From positions 186,001 to 250,000 of the forward strand of contig WHUX01000050.1 in assembly GCA_015179025.1 (NCBI GenBank): 64,000 nt of DNA, given 5' to 3'. Below are positions 11,746 to 21,912 of the stretch, in pieces. The DNA is from Terfezia claveryi (taxonomy: Eukaryota > Ascomycota > Pezizomycetes > Pezizales > Pezizaceae). The notes under the pieces are model-generated. The model was not told the DNA's origin and made no database searches. It was given only the letters and a program-made list of their open reading frames with translations. Within the stretch, counting starts at the first letter, position 1. The number at the start of each line of letters is the position of its first letter. The position numbers were made by a program, and so were the translations under genes.

Positions 11746-13749
11746 ATGCATTTCTTCACTGGTACTATAGCGGTAGCAGCGACTGTATTATCCGCAAGTA
11801 TGAAATCGCCTCCTAAATCCTCATATCATGGCCTTCACAAATACCTGTTAACCTCGCTTACCCTCACAGCTTGCGCCCTCGCAAACCCCATAACCCCTTC
11901 TCCACCTCCCTCGCGCTTCATCACTCCCCGAGGTTTCCCAGATTCCCCATCCGGCGGCTATGCCCCGGGAATCGTAAAATGCCCCAGCGACAAATCCATG
12001 ATCCGCCAGGCGAGCAGTATCTCCTCCAATGAAAAAGACTGGGTGACAGAGCGACATACTGTGACGGACAAAGCCCTCACCGACTTCCTCAACCGCGCGG
12101 CCATGGTCGATTTCGACGTAGCATCCTTCATGGAGGGATACTCCCCGAGCATCGGTCTCGCGTTCTCGGGAGGTGGGTATAGAGCTATGCTCAATGGTGC
12201 TGGTGTCCTCAAGGCATTCGATTCCCGTACGGATGGCTCAACAAGACCGAATCATATGGGTGGGTTGTTACAGTCAGCGACGTATATCGCGGGATTATCT
12301 GGTGGTAGCTGGATGCTGGGGAGTGTGGTGGTTAATAACTTTACGACCGTGCAAGCCTTGCAGGATTCCAAGGAGCTCTGGGACTTGAGGGACTCGATTT
12401 TGGCGCCAGAAGGGACGCTGAAGGTTTTTAATACGGCGAATTACTATAAGGAGTTACATGACGAGGTGACTTCAAAGGAGAATGCTGGGTGGGATGTCTC
12501 ACTGACAGATTACTGGGCTAGAGCATTAGCAAGACAATTTCTGGAGGATAATGGCGCTCCAGCAGTCACCTATTCTAGTATAGCGAAGACGGATGCATTC
12601 ACAAACTTTGAAATGCCATTCCCGATTATTGTCGCGGATGGGCGACATCCGGGGGAACTTATCATCTCGACGAACGCTACCGTCTTTGAATTCAATCCTT
12701 TGGAAATGGGGTCGTTTGATCCTACGCTCTATGCGTTCACACCCCTAGAATACATTGGCACAAATGTCACCAACGGAGTCCCAAATAACGCAGACCGCTG
12801 CACACGGGGTTTCGACAACGCAGGTTTCCTCATGGGAACATCCTCCTCCTTGTTCAACGTCGCCCTCCTCAAACTCACAACCTCAGGGCTGACAGGTATC
12901 CTTCGGCAATCCGCCGAAGATGTGCTCGGCGGTCTCTCTGCGGACGATGCAGATATAGCGGTTTATTCACCTAACCCATTCTATAGAGTCAACCCTAAAA
13001 TAAACCCTTCCGCTGAGGACGAAGTCCTCACTCTCGTGGACGGCGGTCTCGATGGGCAGAATATCCCTCTCAATCCACTGATCCAGCCGGTAAGAAACCT
13101 CGATGTGGTGTTTGCGGTCGACAACTCCGCAGACACATCTAACTGGCCGAATGGCACAAGCCTCGTCGCCACCTATGCCCGCTCCCTATCGCCGATGCAA
13201 AACAACACAAAATTCCCCGCCATCCCGGACTGGAATACCTTTGTGAACCTCGGCCTCAACACGCGGCCTACCTTCTTTGGCTGCAACGCAAGCAACATCA
13301 CCCACTCCTCATCCTTTACCAAAGACACCGTCCTCCCGCCCCTGATTGTATATATCCCAAACCACCCCTACACATACATGTCTAACACGAGCACTACCAC
13401 CATGGAGTATACGCGCGAGGAGAGGGATGGCATCATTTGGAATGGGTATAATGTTGCGACAATGGGGAATGGAACCGTGGAGCAAAACTGGCCGGCATGT
13501 GCGGCGTGCGCAATTGTCAGGAGGGGCGAGGAGAAGAGGGGGAGAACGCAGACAGAGCAGTGCAATTGGTGTTTTGCAAAGTACTGTTGGGATGGGACGA
13601 GGAACGATACCGCACCCTCGGGACCGGTGCAGTATACGTTGTTGATTGCGCAGAAGAGCGCAGGGGCCCGGGTGGTGCAGAGCGGGGGGATGTTGTTCCC
13701 GGCGGCTGCGGCAGCAGCCGCAGCCATGGTGCTGGGCTTAATGACGTAA
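11746..13749 (+). CDS. Lysophospholipase / phospholipase B, secreted and GPI-anchored
   Basis: Hydrolyses acyl esters of phospholipids and lysophospholipids outside the cell, on the wall or membrane surface. The single 667-residue frame holds the cPLA2/PLB catalytic set: oxyanion motif SGGGYRAML (141-149), nucleophile elbow GLSGGSW (183-189, Ser185) and catalytic aspartate in VDGGLDG (Asp432). An internal hydrophobic stretch near residues 32-47 looks like the signal peptide, so translation may really start at Met19 (11800) rather than Met1. Many N-x-S/T sequons fit a glycoprotein. The C-terminus (QSGG followed by a poly-Ala hydrophobic tail) is a typical GPI-attachment signal. It is convergent with PTPA at 14610. 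Fungal paralogues differ in substrate preference, which cannot be read here. Confidence 0.93.
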   Translation: MHFFTGTIAVAATVLSASMKSPPKSSYHGLHKYLLTSLTLTACALANPITPSPPPSRFITPRGFPDSPSGGYAPGIVKCPSDKSMIRQASSISSNEKDWVTERHTVTDKALTDFLNRAAMVDFDVASFMEGYSPSIGLAFSGGGYRAMLNGAGVLKAFDSRTDGSTRPNHMGGLLQSATYIAGLSGGSWMLGSVVVNNFTTVQALQDSKELWDLRDSILAPEGTLKVFNTANYYKELHDEVTSKENAGWDVSLTDYWARALARQFLEDNGAPAVTYSSIAKTDAFTNFEMPFPIIVADGRHPGELIISTNATVFEFNPLEMGSFDPTLYAFTPLEYIGTNVTNGVPNNADRCTRGFDNAGFLMGTSSSLFNVALLKLTTSGLTGILRQSAEDVLGGLSADDADIAVYSPNPFYRVNPKINPSAEDEVLTLVDGGLDGQNIPLNPLIQPVRNLDVVFAVDNSADTSNWPNGTSLVATYARSLSPMQNNTKFPAIPDWNTFVNLGLNTRPTFFGCNASNITHSSSFTKDTVLPPLIVYIPNHPYTYMSNTSTTTMEYTREERDGIIWNGYNVATMGNGTVEQNWPACAACAIVRRGEEKRGRTQTEQCNWCFAKYCWDGTRNDTAPSGPVQYTLLIAQKSAGARVVQSGGMLFPAAAAAAAAMVLGLMT

Positions 13750-14609
13750 ACTTGCTCGCGTGGAGGTTGAAGGCTACACAAGGGGAGGGTGAATGGATGG
13801 AATATCTGAGTTACCAAGCTAGTTTCTTTTCAATCTCTTCCCCCTCATGTTTTCATAAAAATACTTTTTTTTAATCTCCTTCTATCTTTCTTCTTTCTTT
13901 CAGCGGACGGACATATATTTCCTTTCCTTTCCTTTCATTTAGTAAATTCGGCGCCAGGGGGGAACTCGAGGACTATCATGTTGAAGGGTAGACAAAGGGG
14001 GGGTCTTTTGAATCATATGGGGCTTAGGTTTTACGATGAACGATTTTACTACTTTTTTTAAAACGACTATATTCGATGAGAACAGAAAAAGTTCGTTTCT
14101 ACATTTCGAGCGTATAATGCACGATCTTTAAGTAAAACTGTGATGTGATGCAGAAGCGAAAGTTAAAGTTCGAAGTAGACATTCAGGGTAACGAGCCTAC
14201 CCGTTCAATTTCAGGTGGAACCCAGTATAGTAGGCGTTGAAGTTTAGCCAGCGGAATTGTTGTTTTTCGTGTTAATCAAGGATAGGCCTAGTAAGTATGA
14301 ATAGCAATATTTGAGGCATAAGGCTTTCCTTCCCCTATCCCCTCTCCCCTATCCCCTCTCGCCCCTTAACCCCCATCCCCCCAAATCCCCGCCCATCCCC
14401 CCCTAATCAATCTTTCCACTCACTTTTGTCAAAGAGCCATACATACATATACATGTATATGAAGAGGAATCTCAAAACTATAGTACAAAATCCCCCAAAA
14501 GACGCCGTTTCATTACAATCAAAAATCTCTTAAGCTGAATTACCCTCCCAGATTTTTTTTCCCATCTAGGGTAGTAGATGTTTACTAAACCACCCAACCG
14601 TCCCCTGGC
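13750..14609. other. Convergent 3' intergenic region between phospholipase B and PTPA
   Basis: No gene. It must hold the 3' ends of both convergent transcripts. A pyrimidine-rich stretch at 13870-13940 follows the phospholipase B stop, and a C-run tract at 14332-14403 (separate entry) sits about 210 bp downstream of the PTPA stop. Confidence 0.6.
14332..14403 (-). other. Potential G-quadruplex tract (ten or more G-runs on minus strand)
   Basis: On the plus strand the tract is a series of CCCC-CCCCCC runs separated by 2-5 bases (CCCCTATCCCCTCT repeated, then longer runs). The minus strand therefore carries at least ten G-runs with short loops, which meets the usual intramolecular quadruplex pattern several times over. 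It lies where two transcripts converge, and the G-rich form would be in RNA read through from PTPA. Confidence 0.55.
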
Positions 14610-16051
14610 TCAATCAAACGGAATCCTCGGTACCTTCCTCAACTGCTGCCTCTCCCCCTGCTCCCTCGCACCAATGGCACTCGGTACCTTAATCCCGCAA
14701 CACTCGCCCCACGTACTATGGACATGTCTCATGCCCTCCCTATCCACGACGACCTTGCCTCCCACCACCTCCATCCTCACACCCTCTAGCCCCTCCTCCT
14801 CCTCCTCACCCTCCCCAGCTCCTTCACTCATCCCCTCCGAAGCCGGCAACAGCGTCCCAAACAAAAAATGCTGCATAACTGCCAACTTCCCCAGCACCTC
14901 CTTCTCATACATCCTTTGCATGCCGGTATTAACCTTTTCCCAGTTAACCGCCCCAGAAATATCATCGAGCATGGGTGAGTGCCAGCGTAGCCCGGCGGTG
15001 GTCTTGATGGAGTTTATGAAGAGGATGCAGTCGAGGTAGATGTACTCGGGGGAGAATTCCGCGAGAATATCATCGTCGTGGATGCATTTTGGGCGTAGGT
15101 GCGGGTGAGAGTACAGTTGCGAGGAGCCGAAGAGGAACGGAAGGAATTGGTAGTCGTCAAGGCCCCAGACTCCGTGAGAACCCGCGGGCTCGAGGTAGTA
15201 TGTTGTTTGGAGGTGCCGCGCGAGGTGCAGGTACTTGAGGAAGAGGTGGAGGACTAGGGTGGGGTAGGTTTGAGGAGGCAGGAGTCCCAGTTGCCGGAAA
15301 CAGAGGCTGAGGAAGGGGGGTTTGTGTTAGTATGGGTTCGTCCTTTTTTAATTTATATTTTTAGAGGGAGGAGGCGGAGCTCATACATCCAACAAATAAA
15401 ATTCAACTCATGTCCACTCCCGTAGTCAATCCTTGTCCTATTACCCCAACTCTCACAAAAATATCCCATCACCTCCTTCACCAACCTCCCTCTCCCCTCG
15501 CCTTCCCTCATCTCCTCCGGCAGGTCCTTACACCCGGCCACTACCTCCTCCCCCCACCGCTGTGCATGCCCACTGACTGCGTCATAGAACCCTCTAAAAC
15601 TCTTATTTCCAAACCTACTCGCAGTCTTCTCTGGGGGATGTTGGTCTACCAGGTCCCGGGTTTTGTCGATGATCTTGCTGAGCTCGGCGACAAGGGGGGG
15701 AAGAGTGGGGCAGGCGGAGTTGGGCATGTTGTAGATGGAGGTGTTGAGGTCAGAGATGAAGGTTTTGAGGAGGGTGTGTGTCGGGGAGGTGAGGAAGAGG
15801 GTGTGATCCTGGGGGGTGAGGATATGCCGGGTGGGTGGGGTGCCGGGGAAGGAGAGGGTGGAGAGGGGAGGGGGGGCGGGCAGGTGTAGATTTGGGGGGG
15901 AGCGCTGGGGGGGGGCTTGTGCCGGGAGATGGGCATCGTGTGGGCGGGCGGCGGGCGTTGGGTTGGAGGGAAGACTGGCTGAACTGATATGTAATGAAGA
16001 GTCGGTTTGTCGGTTGTTTTGAGCTGCACAAACAACACCACGATCCCGCAT
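14610..16051 (-). CDS. Serine/threonine phosphatase 2A activator PTPA (Rrd1/Rrd2), prolyl isomerase
   Basis: PTPA proteins are peptidyl-prolyl isomerases that bind and activate PP2A-type phosphatases. In yeast, Rrd1 and Rrd2 act with Sit4, Pph21/22 and Tap42. Seen: entry motif HILTPQDHTLF, FGNKSFRGFYD, DYGSGHELNF, GVWGLDDYQFLPF, FGSSQL and IHDDDILAEF, in family order. One 80-bp intron (15307-15386) separates two exons, and splicing restores NFICWILCFRQLGLLPP. The C-terminal extension is acidic and low in complexity. The start is uncertain. The in-frame Met is at 16051, which gives an unusual Trp/Gly-rich leader. A better-looking ATG (15936) is one frame off across runs of 7-9 C. It shares a roughly 430-bp divergent promoter region with COX10. 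Rrd1 versus Rrd2 is not resolved. Confidence 0.9.
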
Positions 16052-16484
16052 TCGCCACCCTCCCACTTCGCCCCACTCTCCCCACCAAGTCTCATCCTCC
16101 TGTCGCATATGAATCGTGGGTGGGAGAGGCATGCCTGGTCGATCAATATAATGGTCGCAATTCTCTGCAGCCCGACAAATTACAGGCGCAATTGCACCCG
16201 CCCCGTCCCGAGCCCTGCCTGCTGCACGTGACCCGCATCTCCAAAACCCTCGCCAAGCCCCGGCCAGAAACTCCCCCAGGTTCGCTCCCCACCACATCAA
16301 CTCCCCCCGCCTCCAAAGAGAACGACCCCTCAAACCTACGGGTCGACACAGAGCTGCCCTCCGCAGGTACTGGCTGCCTCCGGCCTAGGGCTCCGAAACC
16401 AATTAAGGACACCGACTGAGTTCCGGCGACACGGAGCCGGGTGGAAGTGGGAGAACGAGCGAGCTCCCCGCCCCTCCTGCCATC

Positions 16485-18023
16485 ATGCTACTGGCACGAA
16501 CAAAAGCCGGGGAAGTCTGTCTCCGCTGTGCCCTCAAGCTCGAAGCCAAGCGGGGAATCTCCAGCATAGCAGGCACTGCAGGACGAAGATTACTCCCCTT
16601 CTTCGACAGATCTGGGGAAGGGGGGAATAACTCCGTTGGGCCCTTTTTCTTTGGAAATGAGCGGCTGTTTGTGGGAAGTGAAGCGAGGAGATGGGGCCCC
16701 CGGCGGATCCCACGGTGGAAATCCCGCGGGGTAGGGACAATGGCTGATGGGATGGCGAAGGAGGAGACGGCAGCAGTAGCAGCTATAGCAGCTAGAGCAT
16801 CAAACCCTACAGCACCCATCATCGACGAGATTGCCCAGTCGCTACCCCCTCATCGGAGGAGACAGTATCTAAAAAAACAACAGCAGCAGCGACAGGAACA
16901 ACCACTGAATACTCCTCCTCAAGACCCCACCACCACCACTACCATTCCCCCGGACGCCTCCGCGCAGCTCTCCGACGCCGCCAAAGCCTCCACCTCCGCC
17001 TACCGCCGCTCCGCCCTCGCCTACCTCTCACTCACCAAACCCCGTCTCACCGCGCTAATTGTTCTCTCCGCTGCCACCTCCTACGCTCTCTTCCCCACTC
17101 CACCGCTCCTCACCAGCCCCGACGCCCCCAGCCTCAGCACCCTAACCCTCCTCTACCTCACCTTCGGCACAACCCTCTGCTCCGCCGCAGCAAACACCCT
17201 TAACATGGTCGCCGAGCCAAAATACGACGCGCAGATGTCTCGGACGAAAAATCGGCCGCTGGTTAGGAAACTTTTGACGGGCCGACAAGCAGTGGTGTTT
17301 GCTGTATTGTGTGCGGGGGCGGGGACAGTGGCGTTGTGGTTTGGCGTCAATCCGACCGTGGCAGGGCTGGGCGCGGCTAATATTATTCTCTACGCGGGAA
17401 TATATACCCCACTCAAGCGGGTCTCAGTAGTAAACACCTGGGTTGGCGCGCTTGTTGGGGCGATTCCGCCGTTGATGGGGTGGGCTGCCGCAGCTACGTC
17501 AACAACCCCGTCACTACCCAGTACACCTACTACTCACTGGTACGATGAGAGTCTACACCTCCTCTCACACCCAGGGGGGTGGTTGCTCGCAGCACTCCTC
17601 TTTGCTTGGCAATTCCCGCACTTCAACGCCCTCAGCACGACCATCGCACATGAATACAAGGCCGCAGGCTACCAAATGATGTCGTGGAAATACCCGGCCC
17701 TCAACGGCCGCGTGGCATTGAGGTATAGCATCCTATGCTTTCCCATCTGTGTGGGGCTGTGGTGGGTGGGAGTCACGGATAGAGGGTTTTTGGTGACGAG
17801 TAGTGTGGTGAATGCGTGGCTTGTTAGGGAAGCGTGGAGGTTCTGGAGGTTGAAGGGCCAAGGGGGGACGAGCAGGAGGTTGTTTTGGGCAAGTGTCTGG
17901 CATTTACCGGGGGTGCTGGGGCTGGCGTGTTTGCATAAGAAGGGACTGTGGGAGGGCGTTGGGAGGTGGCTGTGGGGGGAGGAGGAGGAGGAGGAGGATG
18001 AGGAGGATGGGTATGTATATTAA
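16485..18023 (+). CDS. COX10: Protoheme IX farnesyltransferase COX10, mitochondrial
   Basis: Transfers farnesyl diphosphate to protoheme IX, making heme O, the precursor of the heme A of cytochrome c oxidase, in the mitochondrial inner membrane. The 512-residue frame has a basic Ser/Ala/Arg-rich N-terminus suited to mitochondrial import, a Gln/Thr/Pro-rich linker (about 130-165) and then the UbiA-type core. The core begins LTKPRLTALIV (about 183) and has the signature N(240)..EPKYDAQMSRTKNRP with metal-binding Asp, followed by several hydrophobic helices and the second loop LFAWQFPHF. The family is usually 400-500 residues; the extra length is the linker and an acidic Glu-rich tail (about 498-508). 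No intron is needed. The ATG at 16485 is the first in frame. It is divergent from PTPA. Confidence 0.95.
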   Translation: MLLARTKAGEVCLRCALKLEAKRGISSIAGTAGRRLLPFFDRSGEGGNNSVGPFFFGNERLFVGSEARRWGPRRIPRWKSRGVGTMADGMAKEETAAVAAIAARASNPTAPIIDEIAQSLPPHRRRQYLKKQQQQRQEQPLNTPPQDPTTTTTIPPDASAQLSDAAKASTSAYRRSALAYLSLTKPRLTALIVLSAATSYALFPTPPLLTSPDAPSLSTLTLLYLTFGTTLCSAAANTLNMVAEPKYDAQMSRTKNRPLVRKLLTGRQAVVFAVLCAGAGTVALWFGVNPTVAGLGAANIILYAGIYTPLKRVSVVNTWVGALVGAIPPLMGWAAAATSTTPSLPSTPTTHWYDESLHLLSHPGGWLLAALLFAWQFPHFNALSTTIAHEYKAAGYQMMSWKYPALNGRVALRYSILCFPICVGLWWVGVTDRGFLVTSSVVNAWLVREAWRFWRLKGQGGTSRRLFWASVWHLPGVLGLACLHKKGLWEGVGRWLWGEEEEEEDEEDGYVY

Positions 18024-18668
18024 CGAGAAATATGGGGTGATTCAGGTTAATGGACAGTGGTTATAGAGCGGGTTTGCGGAGGATTGTTGATGTTTCTCCT
18101 AGAGAAGCAAAAAAATGGTTGGTATTATTGTATACAGTCGGACTATCTAGATATTCTACAGCATCAGATAGGAGCACTCCTTCTGGCTTATCGGATCCTA
18201 TATCTTGTTGGGCAGCTCTGATATTCTATTTTGTTGATAACCAAGGCCGCTAAGACATGTAAGACATGCATCCATTGTTCTAGAAATACGAACAATTAAT
18301 TCATGCAAGTTGTACATGTCTCAGCGGTCAATGGAATAAGCTTATTGAATAACTTATCATAATCGGTGGGCCCAAATGTAGCCGTTCAGATCGAGAATCA
18401 GATAACAAGGCCCATTAGTGCAGGATTTATCAGATTTGGTATCTTGTCAGGTGGGCCTGATTGCTTAACGGGATCTCTTCAGGGTAAAACTCACAGACAA
18501 ACGCCGACGCGCAATCGGGACACAAAACCCTTGCAGCCAAACAAACACGAATACGCGACACCCCATATAAATAACCAGGTGCCCTACAGGCATATCCCTC
18601 CTCCCCCACATACACCTACCTACCTACCTACCTGCCTACCTACCTCTCATCCACCCATCCATTACGCC
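18024..18668. other. Intergenic region and leader between COX10 and the J-protein
   Basis: An open frame runs from 18366 into the J-protein but shows no family resemblance before 18669. A CTAC tetranucleotide repeat lies at 18615-18645 just before the chosen start. The segment is treated as promoter and leader. Confidence 0.55.
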
Positions 18669-20192
18669 ATGCCCCGCAAACCCAAACCCCAACAGCAATC
18701 CCCAACCGACGAGGGGCTCCCCCAGAAAAATATCAACCCCTACATGGTCCTCGGCCTCTCCTCCACCGCCACCCCTTCTGAAATACGCTCTAGCTACCTC
18801 AAGCTCGCACTGCGGCTGCACCCCGACAAGACCCCCTCTAGCGCCACCGAATCCGAAAAGGCCTCCGCCCACAGCGCTTTCCAGTCCCTCGCCTTCGCCT
18901 ACTCCATCCTATCCGACCCCGCGCGCAAAGCCCGCTACGATGCCACCGGCTCCACCTCCGACCGCCCCGAGGGAGACGAGTTCTTTGACTGGGCGAATTT
19001 CTACAGGAGTCAGTTTAAGGAGGTGGTTACGACGGCCCATATCGAGGAGTTTAGGGTCAGGTACCAGGGGAGCGAGGAGGAGAGGGGAGATGTTCTCGGG
19101 GCGTATGTAGATTGCGAGGGAAGCGTGGAGGCGGTGTTTGAGAGGGTCATGTGTTCGGTGGAAGAGAGGGACTTGGAAAGGTTTAGAGGCATAGTGGAGG
19201 AGGCCGTCAGAGGGGGGCAGGTGGAGAGGTTTGAGAGGTTTTGGGGGGATGAGGGGACTGGGAAGAGGATCGGAAAGAGGAAGGGGGAGGAGCAGGAGGC
19301 GAGGACGTTGGCGAGGAAGCTGGGCGTTTATGAGGTGCTGTTTGGAAAGGATGGGTCTGAAGCAGCGGAAGAGGGGCCTGGTGGTTCCGGTGGGAGCAGA
19401 GAGGAGTTGGAGGGAGAGGCGGAGGTTAGTGGGGAGGACTCGGGAGATGAGGAAGATGATGGGGGCGTGAATGAGGAGGACGATGGGTTTATTGTGGATG
19501 GTGAGGAAGATGAGAATGAGGAGATGGATGAGAATGAGGAGATGGAGGATGGGAACGAGAATGAAAAGTCACATGAAAGAGAACCACAAACCCGAAAATC
19601 CACCCGCACCACCCGTTCCTCCGGCAAATCTAATTCTAAATCCAACTCCAAAGCCTCCTCCTCTACCACTCTCAAAGACCAACTCATAGCCAATCTCACA
19701 TCTACCAAGCCCACCTCTCCCCCTCCCACCGCCACCGCCCCAGCCTCCAAACCCAACAACAAAAAAACCAAAGCCAAAGGCCCCAAGGGCACCCCCGCCC
19801 CGCCCCCCGAAACTTCCTCCGTCCCTGAGGCCGACCTCCCCGCCCTCGAAGCCCTCATTCGCTCTCGCCAGAAAAACCGCTTCGCAGACCTCATCAGCAA
19901 CATCGAGGACCGGTATGTGAATAACACTGCGCCGAGGGCGACGCATGTGCCAGTGTATAGAGGGAAGAAAGGCAAGAAGAGGAAGGTGGAGGAGGAGGCG
20001 GAGGATTGTGAGATGGTTGATAAGGATGAGGATGAGGAGGGGAAGCAAGAGCAGGGTGTGGAGCCGACGGAGGAGGAGTTTGAGAAGATTCAGAGGAGGA
20101 TTGTAGAAGGAAGGGGGAAGGGGAGGGCTGCGGCCGGAGCGGGGATGGAAGGGAAGGGAAAGGGCCGGGGCAAGAAGAGGGGGAAGAAGTAG
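18669..20192 (+). CDS. DnaJ homologue subfamily C member 9-like co-chaperone
   Basis: Human DNAJC9 is a nuclear J-protein that binds histone H3-H4 and recruits HSP70. This 507-residue protein has the same plan. The J domain is at about 19-80 (NPYMVLGLSS...LRLHPDKTP, with the HPD triad that stimulates Hsp70). Next comes the DNAJC9-specific segment DWANFYRSQFKEV, then YQGSEEERGDVLGAY and RFRGIVEEAV. A long acidic Glu/Asp tract (about 240-300) suits histone binding. The end is basic with QKNRFADLISNIEDRY and a Lys/Arg/Gly tail that looks like a nuclear localisation signal. The start at 18669 was chosen because it lies just before the J domain with a good context (GCCATG); the frame is open for 100 codons further upstream but lacks resemblance there. 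The histone role is inferred from the family. Confidence 0.88.
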   Translation: MPRKPKPQQQSPTDEGLPQKNINPYMVLGLSSTATPSEIRSSYLKLALRLHPDKTPSSATESEKASAHSAFQSLAFAYSILSDPARKARYDATGSTSDRPEGDEFFDWANFYRSQFKEVVTTAHIEEFRVRYQGSEEERGDVLGAYVDCEGSVEAVFERVMCSVEERDLERFRGIVEEAVRGGQVERFERFWGDEGTGKRIGKRKGEEQEARTLARKLGVYEVLFGKDGSEAAEEGPGGSGGSREELEGEAEVSGEDSGDEEDDGGVNEEDDGFIVDGEEDENEEMDENEEMEDGNENEKSHEREPQTRKSTRTTRSSGKSNSKSNSKASSSTTLKDQLIANLTSTKPTSPPPTATAPASKPNNKKTKAKGPKGTPAPPPETSSVPEADLPALEALIRSRQKNRFADLISNIEDRYVNNTAPRATHVPVYRGKKGKKRKVEEEAEDCEMVDKDEDEEGKQEQGVEPTEEEFEKIQRRIVEGRGKGRAAAGAGMEGKGKGRGKKRGKK

Positions 20193-21099
20193 TTTTGGTT
20201 GGAGAGGCGAGATGTGGTTGAGTTTACTACTGCTGTTGCTGCCACCCTTGCCTGGGGATACTAGTGTTTTGCGTGAATTTCCTTACTATACTTCTATTTT
20301 CGCTTACGAGATACTTTGATGAATGGATGGGATGGTGATGGCAGGGTAATAATTAGACATGGAAACGTTTTTTTTTTTTTTTTTTTTTTTTTCCCCTGAG
20401 AAAAAAAGTGATTGATATGATATGTACGATAGATAGTAACTCTATTTTCCTCCTTCTTTCAATCGTGTGTAGCTTGCTGACAATTGACGTATATCATCAT
20501 CGATCTATTCTACAAGGGGGGAAAAGATTAGGGGGCGGGGGTGGAAAAAAAGAAAGAAAAAAAAAAAAAAGAAAAAGGTAGAGTATTAGGTTACCCTGAA
20601 TAATTGGGACGGATACCCTTTGCAGTTTCCCATGGGCTTCTTCTTCTTCAGAATCAATTGCTTCCTCATCACTAAATCACCTGTTGCACCAGCCTTCCCC
20701 TGTCCTTTGGTTGTAGGGGTATGCAAAACAATCAACCCACCCGACTGAGAGATGCCACTTTGTGTTTTGACACATACTCATTACCGCATAGCTTGGTTCA
20801 TTCGAGCCAGAGGGAGGAGGAACGAGAGAGAAATCTAGCCGGTAAATAGACTCGCGAATATCATAAATCATCTATCCCCCCCCAAAAAAAAAAAAAAAAA
20901 AAAAAAAAAACTCCATATTTACATGTTACAGAATGTTTTTGGAAGGCAATTTATTTTAGTTTTACAATAATAAAGTCAATGCCTACTAGTAAGTCTGAGT
21001 AATAGATAATGATAGTTGCTAGTTATATTAGAAGACTTTCGATAGTAACAAAAAAAACTTTCTCATTTCAACAACCTCCTATCCTCCTCCCTTCCTCCA
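20193..21099. other. Homopolymer-rich intergenic region
   Basis: No gene. It holds a T run of about 25 (20368-20392), an A-rich patch near 20546-20578 and a run of about seven C followed by about 27 A (20877-20910). These may mark 3' ends or processed insertions. No target duplication was found around them. Confidence 0.6.
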
Positions 21100-21392
21100 T
21101 CATGCAGCCCGAAAAAGCCTTAGAAGATCTGTATCCACCAGGTCTCGAACCATTGTAACAACCTCCTCAGGACTCATCCCCAATTTAACTTGAAAATCCC
21201 TGATGTCTTCAGTGAACTCCTGCTCCCATTTCGTTACAATGGCATTAACAACACGATCTGAGACACAGTATGCTTTAGACTGAAGTGCCAGATGTATTCC
21301 TCCTTATCCTTATCATCCTTGGTGATGATTTTGTTGTCGTTTAAGAAGTTCCGGAGCTGGCGGCTCAATTTTTTGATGCTAAGTGTTGACAT
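21100..21392 (-). pseudogene. Small frameshifted gene of unknown function beside the copia element
   Basis: On the minus strand an ATG at 21390-21392 opens a frame beginning MSTLSIKKLSRQL and containing NDNKIITKDDKDKEEYIW. Near 21275 the frame stops making sense. One frame over, it continues as YCVSDRVVNAIV, then KWEQEFTEDIRDF and MSPEEVVTMVRDLVDT, ending in a stop at 21100-21102. The pieces fit one charged, helical protein of about 95 residues with a single-base frameshift. No family is recognised. The copia LTR starts about 10 bp upstream of the ATG, so the promoter has been displaced. It could be a complete small gene or the last exon of a larger one. Confidence 0.45.
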
Positions 21393-21402
21393 GTTTGGTT
21401 AG

Positions 21403-21809
21403 TGCGCACACTAACAGCGAATAGACAGATGAATGGCCAGTAAAGGGACACTTCACCTGATATGTGAGAGTGTGTCTGTAAGACAGTGCGAACGTAGAAT
21501 GCAAATGTACAGTGCGAACGTATGAGTGAGCACGTAGATATGAATATGAGTATTTGAATATATGAGTATATGAGACGTTCGAGTATATGAGTATATGAAT
21601 ATATATGAGACATTCTTCAACAAGCTAACCCTCTCTAGGCTCACCCTCTCTAGAGACGCAATATGAAGAGCTCTATATACATGAAGGGATATTGCTAATG
21701 AATGCCGTTACAGGTAAGTATTGCTGGTAAGCAGGTATGTGCTGGAGTTACGTGAGTTACGTGAGTGGCATCTCGCCACAACATCATATGACTCACGTGC
21801 TTTTCAACA
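21403..21809 (-). repeat. Left LTR (3' LTR) of the copia element
   Basis: It aligns with 23845-24258 from ACACTAACAGCGAATAG to CACGTGCTTTTCAACA. It differs mainly in the number of short AT-rich units of the type GAGTATATGAGACGTTC (about 21545-21612), which are fewer in the right copy. The minus-strand terminus is TGTTGAAAAGC. Confidence 0.85.
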
Positions 21810-21912
21810 CCCTTCCCCAGCAGATACTGCTGGATAGCAAGGTAGACAAACATGATTAGTCTCGTTAAAAACCTCAAAACCTCGTGGGAAAAAGCAGGTA
21901 AAAGAGTGCTAA

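Noticed and set aside
14578..15039. 153-codon plus-strand frame opposite PTPA
   Set aside because: It is the antisense shadow of the PTPA C-terminal exon, whose minus-strand reading has clear family motifs.
19328..20048. Long minus-strand frames opposite the J-protein gene
   Set aside because: Shadows of the acidic low-complexity tract; they are Ser/Gly repeats without a domain.
20368..20910. T25 and A27 runs as ends of one processed insertion
   Set aside because: No matching target duplication flanks them and nothing recognisable lies between; simple slippage is enough.
21384..21402. TGTTGACATG as the true outer terminus of the left LTR (TGTTGA...TCAACA)
   Set aside because: These bases encode the MST start of the neighbouring small frame, are absent from the right LTR, and lie outside the GGTTA duplication.
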